Shown here: positions 15,193 to 25,679 of the stretch, in pieces
Numbering within the stretch: the stretch's first letter is position 1
Layout of the letters: the number at the start of each line of letters is the position of its first letter
Origin: Modestobacter sp. Leaf380
GTDB taxonomy: Bacteria; Actinomycetota; Actinomycetes; Mycobacteriales; Geodermatophilaceae
Direction: 5' to 3'
Assembly (NCBI RefSeq): GCF_001424485.1
Contig: NZ_LMQC01000012.1
Span: forward strand, 581,012-645,011
Length of the DNA stretch: 64,000 bases
Program-made: the position numbers and the translations under genes
Notes under the pieces: model-generated
What the model saw: only the letters and a program-made list of their open reading frames with translations
Told to the model about the DNA's origin: nothing
The model's database searches: none

Positions 15193-16464
15193 GTGCCCGC
15201 CACCCCCGTCGACCCCCGCTCCGGCGTCGTCTACCCGGTCGGTCTCCGGCTGGCCGACCGCCGCGTCGTCGTCGTCGGCGGCGGGCAGGTCGCCCACCGT
15301 CGCGTCGCCGGCCTGCTCGAGGCGCACGCCCGGGTCACCGTCGTCGCCCCCGAGGTCACCCCCGCCCTGGAGGCGCTGGTCGCCCCGGGCTCGCTGACCT
15401 GGCTGCCCCGCGGCTACCAGGCCGGGGACCTGGCCGGCGCCTGGTACGCCGTGGCCGCCACCGACAGCCCCGACGTCAACGCGGCCGTCGCCGCCGAGGC
15501 CGAGGACATGCGGGTGTTCTGCGCCCGCGCCGACGACCGCTCGCAGTCCAGCGTGTGGACCCCCGCCGTCGGCCGGCAGGGCGACCTCGTCGTGGGCGTG
15601 CACGGCGGCGGCGACCCGCAGCGCGCCGTCGGCGTCCGGGACGCCGTCCTGGCCGGGCTGACCGACGGCACGATCGCCGACACCGTGTCACGCCCGGCCG
15701 ACGGCCGCGGCAGCGTGGTGCTGGTCGGCGGCGGCCCGGGTGACCCCGGCCTGGTCACCGTGCGTGGCCGGCAGGCCGTGGCGACGGCGGACGTCGTCCT
15801 CGCCGACCACCTGGCCCCGCAGTCGCTGCTGTCCTCCCTGCCCGCGCACGTCGAGGTCATCGACGCCTCCAAGCTGCCCCGCGGCCGCTCCATGGCCCAG
15901 GAGCAGATCAACGCGCTGCTGGTCGAGCACGCCCTGGCCGGCAAGCGCGTCGTCCGGCTCAAGGGCGGCGACCCGTTCGTCTTCGGCCGCGGCTGGGAGG
16001 AGCTGGAGGCCTGCCGGACCGCCGGCGTCCCGGTCGAGGTCGTGCCCGGTGTGACCAGCGCGATCGGCGTCCCCGGGCTCGCCGGCGTGCCCGTCACCCA
16101 CCGCGGGATGACCCACGAGTTCGTCGTCGTCTCCGGGCACGTGCCGCCCGACCACCCCGCCTCGCTGGTCGACTGGCCCTCGCTGGGGCGGCTGCGCGGC
16201 ACCCTCGTCGTCCTGATGGGCGTGGACACCGCGCCGGCCATCGCGGCCAGCCTGGTCGAGCACGGCCGGCCCGCGGACACCCCGGTCGCCGTCGTCGTCG
16301 ACGGCGCCTCCCCCACCCAGCGGGTGCTGCGCACGACGCTGGCCGGCCTGGGCGCCACCATCGCCGCCGAGGCCGTGCGCCCGCCCGCCGTGTGGGTCGT
16401 CGGGGACGTGGTGGCGCTGGGCGCCGGGGACCGGACGACGCCGGTCCCCGGCGCCGCTCAGTAG
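15193..16464 (+). CDS. cysG: Uroporphyrinogen-III C-methyltransferase fused to CysG-type dehydrogenase domain
   Basis: 423 residues. An N-terminal Rossmann domain (VVVVGGGQVAHRRVAGLLE, about 24-42) resembles precorrin-2 dehydrogenase/ferrochelatase; from about residue 175 comes a complete SUMT domain with VGGGPGDPGLVTVRG, VRLKGGDPFVFGRGWEE, VVPGVTSAIGVPGLAGVPVTHRG and VVLMGV. The product makes precorrin-2, and possibly sirohydrochlorin/siroheme, from uroporphyrinogen III, so it feeds both B12 and siroheme. GTG start is 1 nt after the cobT stop. Its 3' end overlaps the convergent next gene by 7 nt. Confidence 0.92.
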   Translation: MPATPVDPRSGVVYPVGLRLADRRVVVVGGGQVAHRRVAGLLEAHARVTVVAPEVTPALEALVAPGSLTWLPRGYQAGDLAGAWYAVAATDSPDVNAAVAAEAEDMRVFCARADDRSQSSVWTPAVGRQGDLVVGVHGGGDPQRAVGVRDAVLAGLTDGTIADTVSRPADGRGSVVLVGGGPGDPGLVTVRGRQAVATADVVLADHLAPQSLLSSLPAHVEVIDASKLPRGRSMAQEQINALLVEHALAGKRVVRLKGGDPFVFGRGWEELEACRTAGVPVEVVPGVTSAIGVPGLAGVPVTHRGMTHEFVVVSGHVPPDHPASLVDWPSLGRLRGTLVVLMGVDTAPAIAASLVEHGRPADTPVAVVVDGASPTQRVLRTTLAGLGATIAAEAVRPPAVWVVGDVVALGAGDRTTPVPGAAQ

Positions 16465-18890
16465 CCGGAAAACTCCAGCTCGACGTCGTCACCGGTGACC
16501 GTGACGACCGCGTCCAGGGAGAAGCCGAACGTGTCCTCGTAGGGCCGGGGGCTCTGGTCGGAGGAGAAGCTGTACGCCGGCTGGAGGCCGGTCAGCACCC
16601 CCTCGCCGTCGTAGTCCGACACGATCGAGAGCTCCTGCCCGTAGGGGTCCCAGACCAGCTCCCAGGCCGGGACCTGGTCCACCCGGACCGTGAGGTCCGT
16701 CAGGTCGTCGGGCACGTAGCTGTACCGGTCCAGGAACGGGCACCCGGTCAACGGCACCTCCGTCCGGGCCGCGCAGTCGGCCAGCACAGCGTCGACGGCC
16801 TGGGAGACCCGGTCGGTGACCTCGTCCCGCACCCGCGGTTCGACGGACACGTCCGCGAACCCGAACCCGCCGGCGGTCGTCACCGTCACGTCGTCCGCGG
16901 TGAGGACGTCGTCCTCCACCGGGGAGAAGACGTAGCTGCCCGGGAGCGCCCGGTGCTCCCCGGCTGCGACGTCGACCCCGCCCACCTGCAGGGCCAGACC
17001 CGACGAGTCGTCCACGAAGACCGAGCTCGTCGACGCCTCGACCGTCCAGCCGCCGAGCAGGCCCTCCTCCCGGACCAGGTACAGCGTCTCGGTGCTGGGC
17101 TCGCCGTCCACCGTGTAGGACACCTCTGCCGATCCCGCGGAGCCGTACTCGGTGACCCCCAGCAGCTGCAGGTCCTCCGGTGGGCTGTACGCGCCGCTGT
17201 CCAGGACGTCGGGGGACAGCAGGACGTCGGTGTCCTCCGGTCCCTCCCCGCTGCCCGCCAGCACCTGGGCGACGTCGCCCCGGGCGAGCGCGTCGAGGTG
17301 GTCCTCGACCGCGGCTTCGGGGGTCAGCACGGTCGCGCGGACGACGGCGAGCGTCCCGACCCCGACCACGGCGAGCACCCCGAGGACCCCGACACCGACG
17401 ACGGCTCCCCGCACCGCGCCCGACCGTCGGCCGGCCGGCGCGGGGCCCTCGCCCCGCACCGCCGCCGCCCACTGCGGGTGCAGGTGGCCGCCGGCCACCA
17501 GTCGGACCAGCCAAGACGGGCTGGACAGCACGAGCGAGGGCCCGGTCCGGACGGCGGCCACGGCCAGAGCCGCCCACGCCGCGCCCAGCAGCGGGGACCA
17601 CAGCAGCGACGGGCCGACCGAGGCCGATCCCCCGCCGACCGCCTGCCCGGCGAACACCGCCGCACCCTGACCGCCCCCGGAGGCCCACACGCGGACCAGC
17701 AGGGCCACCGCCAGACCACCGACCACCCCGACCCCGGCGGCCACGGCCACGCTGCGCGGGGTCAGCGGGAGCTGACGACCGCGCACGGTCCGCCGCACCG
17801 CGGTGGCCAGCACCACGAGGACGGGGACCAGCAGGGCCAGCAGCAGCACGGGCTCGTCGGTCAGCCCGACCGAGTCCGCCCGGGACCCGGCGAGGTCGCC
17901 ACCGCCGAAGGCGCCGACCCCGGCGGCCGACAAGGACACCGGGACACCCAGCAGGGCCAGGGCCCCGACGACGAGCACGTTGACCAGGTAGACCAGCAGC
18001 GCGCCGACCAGGCCCACGAGGGTGTCGTCGTCGGGCAGGTCACCGGCGACGGCCTGCTGCAGCAGACCGACCACCCCGAGCACCCCGGTCGCCAGCAGCA
18101 GCCCGGTGACCGCCGTCCGCAGCACCCGGCTGACCACCAGGACCTCACCGAGCGGACCCGGGAGGGGGCTCCACGGTCGGACGACGCTCCAGCGGGCGGC
18201 GGCGACCGTCACGGCGACCAGCACGGCCGGCACCAGCAGCGCCCCGACGAGACCGAGTCCCACCGTCACACCGCCACCGGCGTCGAACTCCTGACCGAGG
18301 TCGGCGCCGAAGGCCGAGCTGGTCCGGGTCACCAGGGCGAGGAGGAACACCGAGACCCCGGCGACGGCTCCCGCGAGGCCGGCCCGCAGCAGCAGCTGCC
18401 CCGGTCCCGTGGACCGGGACCGCGCCTCGCTGCGGCGGGAGAGCCCGACGAGGACCGCCAGCACGACGACGGTCACCACGAGCGGGGCCGCCCGGACGCC
18501 GGCGTCGAACCCGGCGGTCGCCAGGGAGGAGTCGAAGGAGCCCTGGGCGACCACCCGTGCCCCCAGACCGAGGCCCAGCAGCAGGACCGCCACGCGGAGC
18601 CAGTCGGCCAGCGACCCCTCGTCGCCGAAGCCGCCGCTGATCCCGACCGCCGTCGCCAGGGCGGCGAGCCCGACGAGCACGGGGAGCACGGCGAGTGCCA
18701 CCACCCGGGCCGCTTGGAGCAGGTCGGTCATGACCGGGCCGGCCGGGGTCACCTGTGAGCCGGCGACGGCCCAGTCCTCCGTGCCCGCACCGGGTGTCCC
18801 GGGCACCGGCTCCCACGCACGCCCTCGGGCACCGTCACCCTGACCGCCCTGCCCGGTCTCGTCCTGCCCCCGACCGTCCTGCTCCTGCAT
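16458..18890 (-). CDS. Large multi-spanning membrane protein with C-terminal extracytoplasmic domain, unknown
   Basis: 810 residues from ATG 18890 (GGGAG just upstream). After ~50 Gly/Gln/Asp-rich residues there are about ten to eleven membrane segments to residue ~480, a short basic loop (RGEGPAPAGRRSG), one more segment near 490-510, then a ~300-residue soluble part beginning LTPEAAVEDHLDALARGDVAQVL, an opening typical of NTF2-like/DUF4878-type domains. The soluble part has one CAARTEVPLTGC cysteine pair. I recognise no characterised family. It converges on cysG with a 7-nt overlap. Confidence 0.75.
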   Translation of the reverse strand: MQEQDGRGQDETGQGGQGDGARGRAWEPVPGTPGAGTEDWAVAGSQVTPAGPVMTDLLQAARVVALAVLPVLVGLAALATAVGISGGFGDEGSLADWLRVAVLLLGLGLGARVVAQGSFDSSLATAGFDAGVRAAPLVVTVVVLAVLVGLSRRSEARSRSTGPGQLLLRAGLAGAVAGVSVFLLALVTRTSSAFGADLGQEFDAGGGVTVGLGLVGALLVPAVLVAVTVAAARWSVVRPWSPLPGPLGEVLVVSRVLRTAVTGLLLATGVLGVVGLLQQAVAGDLPDDDTLVGLVGALLVYLVNVLVVGALALLGVPVSLSAAGVGAFGGGDLAGSRADSVGLTDEPVLLLALLVPVLVVLATAVRRTVRGRQLPLTPRSVAVAAGVGVVGGLAVALLVRVWASGGGQGAAVFAGQAVGGGSASVGPSLLWSPLLGAAWAALAVAAVRTGPSLVLSSPSWLVRLVAGGHLHPQWAAAVRGEGPAPAGRRSGAVRGAVVGVGVLGVLAVVGVGTLAVVRATVLTPEAAVEDHLDALARGDVAQVLAGSGEGPEDTDVLLSPDVLDSGAYSPPEDLQLLGVTEYGSAGSAEVSYTVDGEPSTETLYLVREEGLLGGWTVEASTSSVFVDDSSGLALQVGGVDVAAGEHRALPGSYVFSPVEDDVLTADDVTVTTAGGFGFADVSVEPRVRDEVTDRVSQAVDAVLADCAARTEVPLTGCPFLDRYSYVPDDLTDLTVRVDQVPAWELVWDPYGQELSIVSDYDGEGVLTGLQPAYSFSSDQSPRPYEDTFGFSLDAVVTVTGDDVELEFSGY

Positions 18891-19006
18891 GCCCACTCCC
18901 GTGCCCACCGACGACGCGTCCCGGATCCGGGACTGCTCGTTCTACATCGGCAGTGACAGCGGCCCCCGGGAGTCTCGCTCGCTCCCCGGGTCGTGCCGGC
19001 GGGCCG

Positions 19007-19627
19007 TCAGACGACCGCGGCGAACACCACGACGTTCTCCTCGCTGGCACCGGCGGACTCGTCGTACTCCCCGCCGCACGTCACCAGGGCGACGTCGGCG
19101 CCGTCGGGGTGGCCGTTGAGCGCGTCGGACAGGTCCGAGGTGGACTTGTCCAGGCCGGTCAGCGGCGCCTGGAGGACCTGCAGCTGGAGCTGGGTGCCGT
19201 CCGCGGCGGTGAGGACGACGGCGTCCCCGGGCCGCAGCTCGCCGAGGTCGTCGAAGACCCCGGCCTCCTCGCCGGGCACGTCGTGGCCGAGCAGGACCGC
19301 CATCTGGCCCGAGCCGGGCTGCGGCCCGTCGGACCACCAGGACGTCGTCTGCATGCTCTCCGGGACGCCGTACCCGCTCACCGGGTCGCCGGTGAACGGG
19401 TTCTCGTACTGCACCGTGCCGCGCTGCTCGACCGGCGCCTCGACCCCGATCGCCGGCACGCTCAGCGCGGCCGGGACCAGCGGGGTGGCAGCGACGTCGG
19501 CCGCCGCCACCGGGCCGGGCTCGGGGTCGGTGCCGTAGCCGTACCAGAGGCCGCCGACCAGCAGGGTGCCCAGGACCGCCAGGACGGTCAGGCCCGAGGC
19601 GGCCCCGCCCTCAGCCGAGCTCGCCAC
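19007..19627 (-). CDS. Class F sortase-like protein lacking the catalytic arginine
   Basis: 206 residues: N-terminal membrane anchor (about 13-30), then a sortase beta-barrel with catalytic His115 in LLGHDVPG and Cys184 in VTCGGEYD, the class F pattern. Class F enzymes normally have an Arg in the strand just before DNVVVFA; here the equivalent residue is Glu196 (ASEENVVVFA), so activity is in doubt. The GTG at 19627 overlaps the upstream surface-protein gene by 17 nt, indicating a linked pair. It would act outside the membrane, joining sorting-signal proteins to acceptors. Confidence 0.85.
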   Translation of the reverse strand: MASSAEGGAASGLTVLAVLGTLLVGGLWYGYGTDPEPGPVAAADVAATPLVPAALSVPAIGVEAPVEQRGTVQYENPFTGDPVSGYGVPESMQTTSWWSDGPQPGSGQMAVLLGHDVPGEEAGVFDDLGELRPGDAVVLTAADGTQLQLQVLQAPLTGLDKSTSDLSDALNGHPDGADVALVTCGGEYDESAGASEENVVVFAAVV

Positions 19628-20483
19628 GACGACGCAGCCCGTACGCGGTGGCACCGGCTGCCGCGGTCAGCGCACCCAGACCGGCCAGGACGAGCGGGGC
19701 GCTGCTGCCGGTGGGCTCGCCACCGGTCGGGGCGTACCCGAGGTAGGCGACCGGCGCCGCGCTCGCCGGCGCGGGTGCCACGGCTGCGACGGGGGCCGGG
19801 GCCACCGGGGCGGCCGGCTGGGGTGCCGGGGTGCTGGGCGAGGGCGCCGCGGGAGCGACGGCGGGGAGCAGGCCGGCCAGGCAGTCGACGAACTCGAACA
19901 CGACCTCGACCAGGTGGGTCACCCCGCCGATGACCATCTCGAACTGGGCGGTCACGTCCTCCTGACCGCCGGCCAGCAGCTCCTCCACGCGCTCGGGCCC
20001 CAGGATCTCGATCAGGTCGTCCAGGGAGAGCGGGATCGTCCCGGCCGCGGTGCTGGTCGAGGTCTGGGAGAGGGACACCGGCGTCTGGCCACCGAGCAGG
20101 TCGGTGAGGACGCCGCCCAGACCGGCCAGGCCCCCCACGACGTCGCCGATGGACACCGTGACGCCCTCGACGAGCCCGCCCACGCACTCCGCACCCGCCG
20201 AGAGCGGCTCGGGCAGGCTCCCTGCCCCCGGCAGGGTGGGCAGACCGGTCGTGCCGTCGAAGGCGCCGGTGACGTCGCCCCCGGTGTCGGTGTCGGCACC
20301 GGTGTCGGCCTGGTCGAGTGCCGAGCCCAGTGGGCCCGGGAGCTGGTCGGTGAGGCCACCGACCGCGTCGGTCAGCTGCTCGGCGGAGGCCACGGCCGGC
20401 GTGCCCAGCACGACGACGGCGGACAGCAGGCCACCGGCGAACAGCCGCCGGCCGGTGCGACGGGACGGGTGGGGCTGGGGCAC
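19611..20483 (-). CDS. Secreted surface protein with sorting-signal-like C-terminus
   Basis: 290 residues. GTG 20483 has GGAGGT 8 nt upstream. A signal peptide (RR…LFAGGLLSAVVVLGTPAVASA, cut about residue 34) leads to a low-complexity Gly/Leu/Asp-rich body, a Pro/Ala-rich region (about 195-245) and a C-terminus of APTG (251-254), a hydrophobic segment (about 262-283) and RRR. That is the tripartite layout of a cell-wall sorting signal, with APTG in place of LPXTG. Two cysteines (in AECVGG and FVDCLAG) may pair. The adjacent sortase gene suggests substrate and enzyme. Confidence 0.75.
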   Translation of the reverse strand: MPQPHPSRRTGRRLFAGGLLSAVVVLGTPAVASAEQLTDAVGGLTDQLPGPLGSALDQADTGADTDTGGDVTGAFDGTTGLPTLPGAGSLPEPLSAGAECVGGLVEGVTVSIGDVVGGLAGLGGVLTDLLGGQTPVSLSQTSTSTAAGTIPLSLDDLIEILGPERVEELLAGGQEDVTAQFEMVIGGVTHLVEVVFEFVDCLAGLLPAVAPAAPSPSTPAPQPAAPVAPAPVAAVAPAPASAAPVAYLGYAPTGGEPTGSSAPLVLAGLGALTAAAGATAYGLRRRGELG

Positions 20484-20688
20484 GGCGGCGACCTCCGTTG
20501 GTCGGACGAGCGGGGTGCGGGCGGTGTGTGCGGGGGCACACCGAGCACCGGGGTGACCGGACAACGACAGCCGTGTCGAGAGGTCACGGGTACTTGTCGA
20601 CGTCGTGACGGATCGGTCCCGGGCCCGTCCGACCGGTAGCCTCGGGGAGGAGCGGCCCGCGTCTGGGGCCGGCTGGTGGAGGTGCCCC

Positions 20689-21255
20689 GTGGAGCCCGTG
20701 CTCGCCCTGGTCCTGCTGATGCTGCTGGTCGCCGCGGGCGTCGTCACCGGGGGCGTCGTGCTCACCCGGAAGACGGTGCGCGCGATCAGGGCCAGCCCCA
20801 CCGCCCGCCGGGTCGGGGAGCTGGGCGGCTACGCCGGCACCGCGGTGGCCGTCGTCCGCGCCCCGGCCCGGGCCGACCGGACCACCGGCGTGCTCGCCGC
20901 CCGGGTCACCGCGGCCTCGGTGCAGCTGCGCCGGGAGGTCGCCGTCGCCACCCGCGCGGGCGCGCACCTGGGCGACGTCCCCACCGTGCTGCCCCGGCTG
21001 ACCGACGAGGCGTTCGCGCTGTCCCGCGAACTGCGCCGGCTGACCACCAGCACCGCCGACCACGCCGCCGAGGTGTGCGCCGCCGCCCGGGCCCACCTGG
21101 CCGCGGTCGGCGACGTGACCGCCGCCGTCCGGGCCAGCAGCACGCTGCCCGCCGCCTCGGGCGGTGTCGCCGACGACGCCACCCGGGCCGCCGCGGACCT
21201 CAAGGCCTACGCGACCGCCTACCGGGACCTGGTCCGACCGGTCAGCCCCAGCTGA
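20689..21255 (+). CDS. Single-TM membrane protein, unknown
   Basis: 188 residues from GTG 20689 (GGAGG 7 nt upstream). An N-terminal membrane segment (PVLALVLLMLLVAAGVVTGGVVL) is followed by a basic stretch and a mostly helical Ala/Val/Arg-rich domain with spaced heptad-like hydrophobics, suggesting a coiled coil. No family is recognised. It is divergent from the surface-protein gene across a 205-nt gap and converges on the next gene with a 14-nt overlap. Confidence 0.7.
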   Translation: MEPVLALVLLMLLVAAGVVTGGVVLTRKTVRAIRASPTARRVGELGGYAGTAVAVVRAPARADRTTGVLAARVTAASVQLRREVAVATRAGAHLGDVPTVLPRLTDEAFALSRELRRLTTSTADHAAEVCAAARAHLAAVGDVTAAVRASSTLPAASGGVADDATRAAADLKAYATAYRDLVRPVSPS

Positions 21256-21955
21256 GCATCCGCTCGGCGGTGTCCTCCAGCAGGACCTGACGCTCGGCAG
21301 GGTCGCGCCGCGGGCACGACGTGCACAGCACCTCGTGCGGCACCCGCCAGATCTGGCAGCACGACGCCCGACGGGTGAACAGCTGCCCGCCCGCCTCCAC
21401 GAAGCGCGGCGCGGGCAGCCCGGCCTCCCGGGCCAGCGGTGCGGCCAGCGCCGTCACCGCGGGGGCGTCCCCCCGGGCCCGGCCCAGTGCCAGCAGCTTG
21501 TTGGCCAGCGCGTCGGTGGCGATCGCCCGCAGCGGCGCCTCGCGGACGCCACCGGCCTCCGCGACGGTGGCCACGACCGCGGCCAGCGAGCCCCGCAGCT
21601 CGGTGACGACGTCCCCGGTGGACGCCGTCGCCGTCGCCGCCCACGGCAGGTCCCCGACCACGTGCAGCGTGGTGTCCTCCAACCGGGCCGACAACGCCCG
21701 CCCGGCGACCAGGCCGGCCAGCGCCGGACCCAGCAGCACGAGGGACGCCGAGTACCACCACAGCGTGGCCAGCACCCTGCGGTCCTCGGTCCGGCCGGTG
21801 AGCGCCTGCAGCTCCAGGTGCTCGGTGGTCCAGGCGACGTCGGCCAGCGCCGTCGCGGGCAGCGGCCGGGACCCCGGCGGCACCAGGAGGCCCAGGGTCG
21901 CCGCCCCCGGGAAGCGGGCGGCCACCCGGGTCTGTGCGTCGTCCGGCGGGGTCAC
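21242..21955 (-). CDS. FhuF-like (2Fe-2S)-binding protein
   Basis: 237 residues. The C-terminus has CC-x10-C-x2-C (Cys 199, 200, 211, 214; CCQIWRVPHEVLCTSCPRR), the distinctive iron-sulfur ligand pattern of FhuF-type ferric-siderophore reductases. The N-terminal two thirds are Ala/Leu-rich with a conserved WWYSASLVLLGPAL block also seen in that group. It is likely a cytoplasmic reductase of ferric chelates. The GTG at 21955 is preceded by GGGGAG. It is divergent from acs. Confidence 0.8.
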   Translation of the reverse strand: MTPPDDAQTRVAARFPGAATLGLLVPPGSRPLPATALADVAWTTEHLELQALTGRTEDRRVLATLWWYSASLVLLGPALAGLVAGRALSARLEDTTLHVVGDLPWAATATASTGDVVTELRGSLAAVVATVAEAGGVREAPLRAIATDALANKLLALGRARGDAPAVTALAAPLAREAGLPAPRFVEAGGQLFTRRASCCQIWRVPHEVLCTSCPRRDPAERQVLLEDTAERMLSWG

Positions 21956-22020
21956 CGGGCCAGTCTCCCCGCCGGCCGGCGGGCCCGGCACCCGGTCCGT
22001 GAGACGCAGGTCGCAGCGAA

Positions 22021-22047
22021 GTGGTCGGGCGCCCTAGGGTCGACCAC
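22021..22047 (+). promoter_or_regulatory. acs promoter with palindrome around the -10
   Basis: TAGGGT (22035-22040) is a likely -10 element. It sits between GTGGTCG (22021-22027) and CGACCAC (22041-22047), a perfect 7-bp inverted repeat and candidate repressor site. The transcript would have a roughly 50-nt leader with AGGAGG before acs. Confidence 0.5.
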
Positions 22048-22098
22048 GAGGCAGCGTCGCCGGTCCCCCGCGCGACGCCGGACAACCAGGAGGCGCCC

Positions 22099-24069
<1,971 letters not shown>

Positions 24070-24074
24070 GCAGC

Positions 24075-24113
24075 GGAGTGTGAGGGGCGAGGGTTCCTCG
24101 CCCCTCACACTCC
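24075..24113 (+). terminator. Terminator after acs
   Basis: Perfect 18-bp stem (24075-24092 with 24096-24113, arm beginning GGAGTGTGAGGGG) with a 3-nt loop, 5 nt after the acs stop. Confidence 0.9.
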
Positions 24114-24217
24114 ACCCGGGTGATCACGGTGCGCGACACGCGCCGCGATGAGGCACGATCAGTTCCAGACCGGGGCCGAACCCACGGCAGCACCCGCAGC
24201 ACTCGAGGAGGACCCCC

Positions 24218-24721
24218 GTGGCCCACAGCGCGCCCACCACCCGCCTGTCCGGACAGCCGGCAGGCCCTCAGGAGCCCTCCGTGGGCTCCCTGGTGCAGAG
24301 CGCCATGGCCGACGTGTCCACGCTCATCCGCAGCGAGGTGGAGCTGGCCAAGGCCGAGGTCGGTGCCTCGGTGAAGAAGGTCGGCATCGGCGGTGGCCTC
24401 ATCGCCGCCGGCGGCGTCATGCTCGCGTTCGCGTCGATCTTCTTGTTCATCGGGATCGCCGAGCTGATCACCTGGCTGGGCCTGGCCCGCTGGATCTCCT
24501 ACTTCATCGTCTTCGGCGGCCTGGTGCTCTTCGCCGGTCTCGCGATCTTCCTGGGCATCACGATGACCAAGAAGTTCCGCAAGCCCGAGCGCACGATGGA
24601 GACGCTGAAGGACCTGCCCGACGTGATGCGCCGCGAGGCCCCCGGCCAGCGCCAGCGCGACCTGCCCGTCGTCCGCGACGGCCAGGTGGTCCGGCAGGAC
24701 CCGCACACCCGCCTCGGCTGA
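24218..24721 (+). CDS. Actinobacterial holin-superfamily membrane protein (phage_holin_3-like), Rv3669 position
   Basis: 167 residues. VGSLVQSAMADVSTLIRSEVELAKAEVGASVKKVG is the typical amphipathic start of this family, followed by two close membrane segments (about 58-82 and 90-115) and a polar C-terminus. Despite the holin label there is no phage context; the gene sits where M. tuberculosis has Rv3669. GTG start with GAGGAGGA upstream. Its stop is 13 nt before the hydrolase gene, so the two are probably co-transcribed. Confidence 0.8.
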   Translation: MAHSAPTTRLSGQPAGPQEPSVGSLVQSAMADVSTLIRSEVELAKAEVGASVKKVGIGGGLIAAGGVMLAFASIFLFIGIAELITWLGLARWISYFIVFGGLVLFAGLAIFLGITMTKKFRKPERTMETLKDLPDVMRREAPGQRQRDLPVVRDGQVVRQDPHTRLG

Positions 24722-24734
24722 GCCCGGGACACCC

Positions 24735-25664
24735 GTGACGCTGGTCCCGGCAGACGGTCCCCCCGACGCCACCAGCGTGCTGCTGCCGGGCCCCTGGCAG
24801 CACCGCGACATCTCCGCCAACGGCGTGCGCCTGCACGCCGCCGAGGCCGGCGAGGGCCCGCTGGTCCTGCTCCTGCACGGCTACCCGCAGTTCTGGTGGG
24901 CCTGGCGGCACCAACTCGTCGCCCTCGCCGAGGCCGGCTTCCGCGCCGTGGCGGTCGACCTGCGCGGCTACGGCGGCAGCGACAAGCCCCCGCGCGGCTA
25001 CGACCTGCCCACGCTGTCCGCCGACGTCGCGGCCGTCGTCCGGGCGCTGGGTGAGCCCGACGCCGTCGTCGTGGGGCACGACTGGGGTGGCCTGCTGGGC
25101 TGGACCATGGCCGCCCTGCACCCGCGCACCGTCCGTGGGCTGGTCGTCGTCTCCTCCGCGCACCCCCGCGAGCTGCGCTCGGCGATGACGTCGGGCGCCC
25201 AGCGCCGGGCCTCGGCCTACGCACTGCGCTACCAGCTGCCCCGGCTGCCCGAGCGCCGCCTCACCCGGGACGACGACGACCCGGTCGCCGAGCTGCTGCG
25301 CCGCTGGGCCGGGCCCGGCTGGGTGCACACCACCGACTTCGCCGAGGCCGTCGCCCGGTACCGCTGCGCCGCGCGCATCCCGCAGGCCGCCTACGGCGCC
25401 ATGGAGTTCCACCGGTGGGCCTTCCGTTCCCAGCTGCGCCCGGACGGCCTGCGGTACGCCCGCCGGATGGCGGCCCCCGTCACCGCGCCGACCCTGCAGC
25501 TGCACGGCGCGCTGGACGCCTGCGTGCTGCCCTCCACCGCCCACGGCTCGGGCCGTTACGTCGCGGGGCCCTACGAGTGGCGCGAGCTGCCCGGTGTCGG
25601 CCACTTCCCGCACGAGGAGGTCCCCGACCTCGTCAGCGAGGCCATCGCCGCCTGGGCCCGGTGA
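24735..25664 (+). CDS. Alpha/beta hydrolase, epoxide hydrolase-like
   Basis: 309 residues. HGYPQFWWAWRHQL (oxyanion HG-x-P motif), nucleophile Asp116 in VVGHDWGG, and catalytic His290 in GVGHFPHEE fit the epoxide-hydrolase branch of alpha/beta hydrolases; an Asp nucleophile separates it from esterases. The gene occupies the position of ephE (Rv3670) in M. tuberculosis. The natural substrate is unknown. GTG start at 24735. It converges on the marP-like gene 15 nt downstream. Confidence 0.88.
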   Translation: MTLVPADGPPDATSVLLPGPWQHRDISANGVRLHAAEAGEGPLVLLLHGYPQFWWAWRHQLVALAEAGFRAVAVDLRGYGGSDKPPRGYDLPTLSADVAAVVRALGEPDAVVVGHDWGGLLGWTMAALHPRTVRGLVVVSSAHPRELRSAMTSGAQRRASAYALRYQLPRLPERRLTRDDDDPVAELLRRWAGPGWVHTTDFAEAVARYRCAARIPQAAYGAMEFHRWAFRSQLRPDGLRYARRMAAPVTAPTLQLHGALDACVLPSTAHGSGRYVAGPYEWRELPGVGHFPHEEVPDLVSEAIAAWAR

Positions 25665-25679
25665 GCCGGGCGCGGCGGG

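Noticed and set aside
24218-24721. Prophage remnant suggested by a holin-type protein
   Set aside because: No other phage gene is present, and the same family occupies this chromosomal position in mycobacteria.
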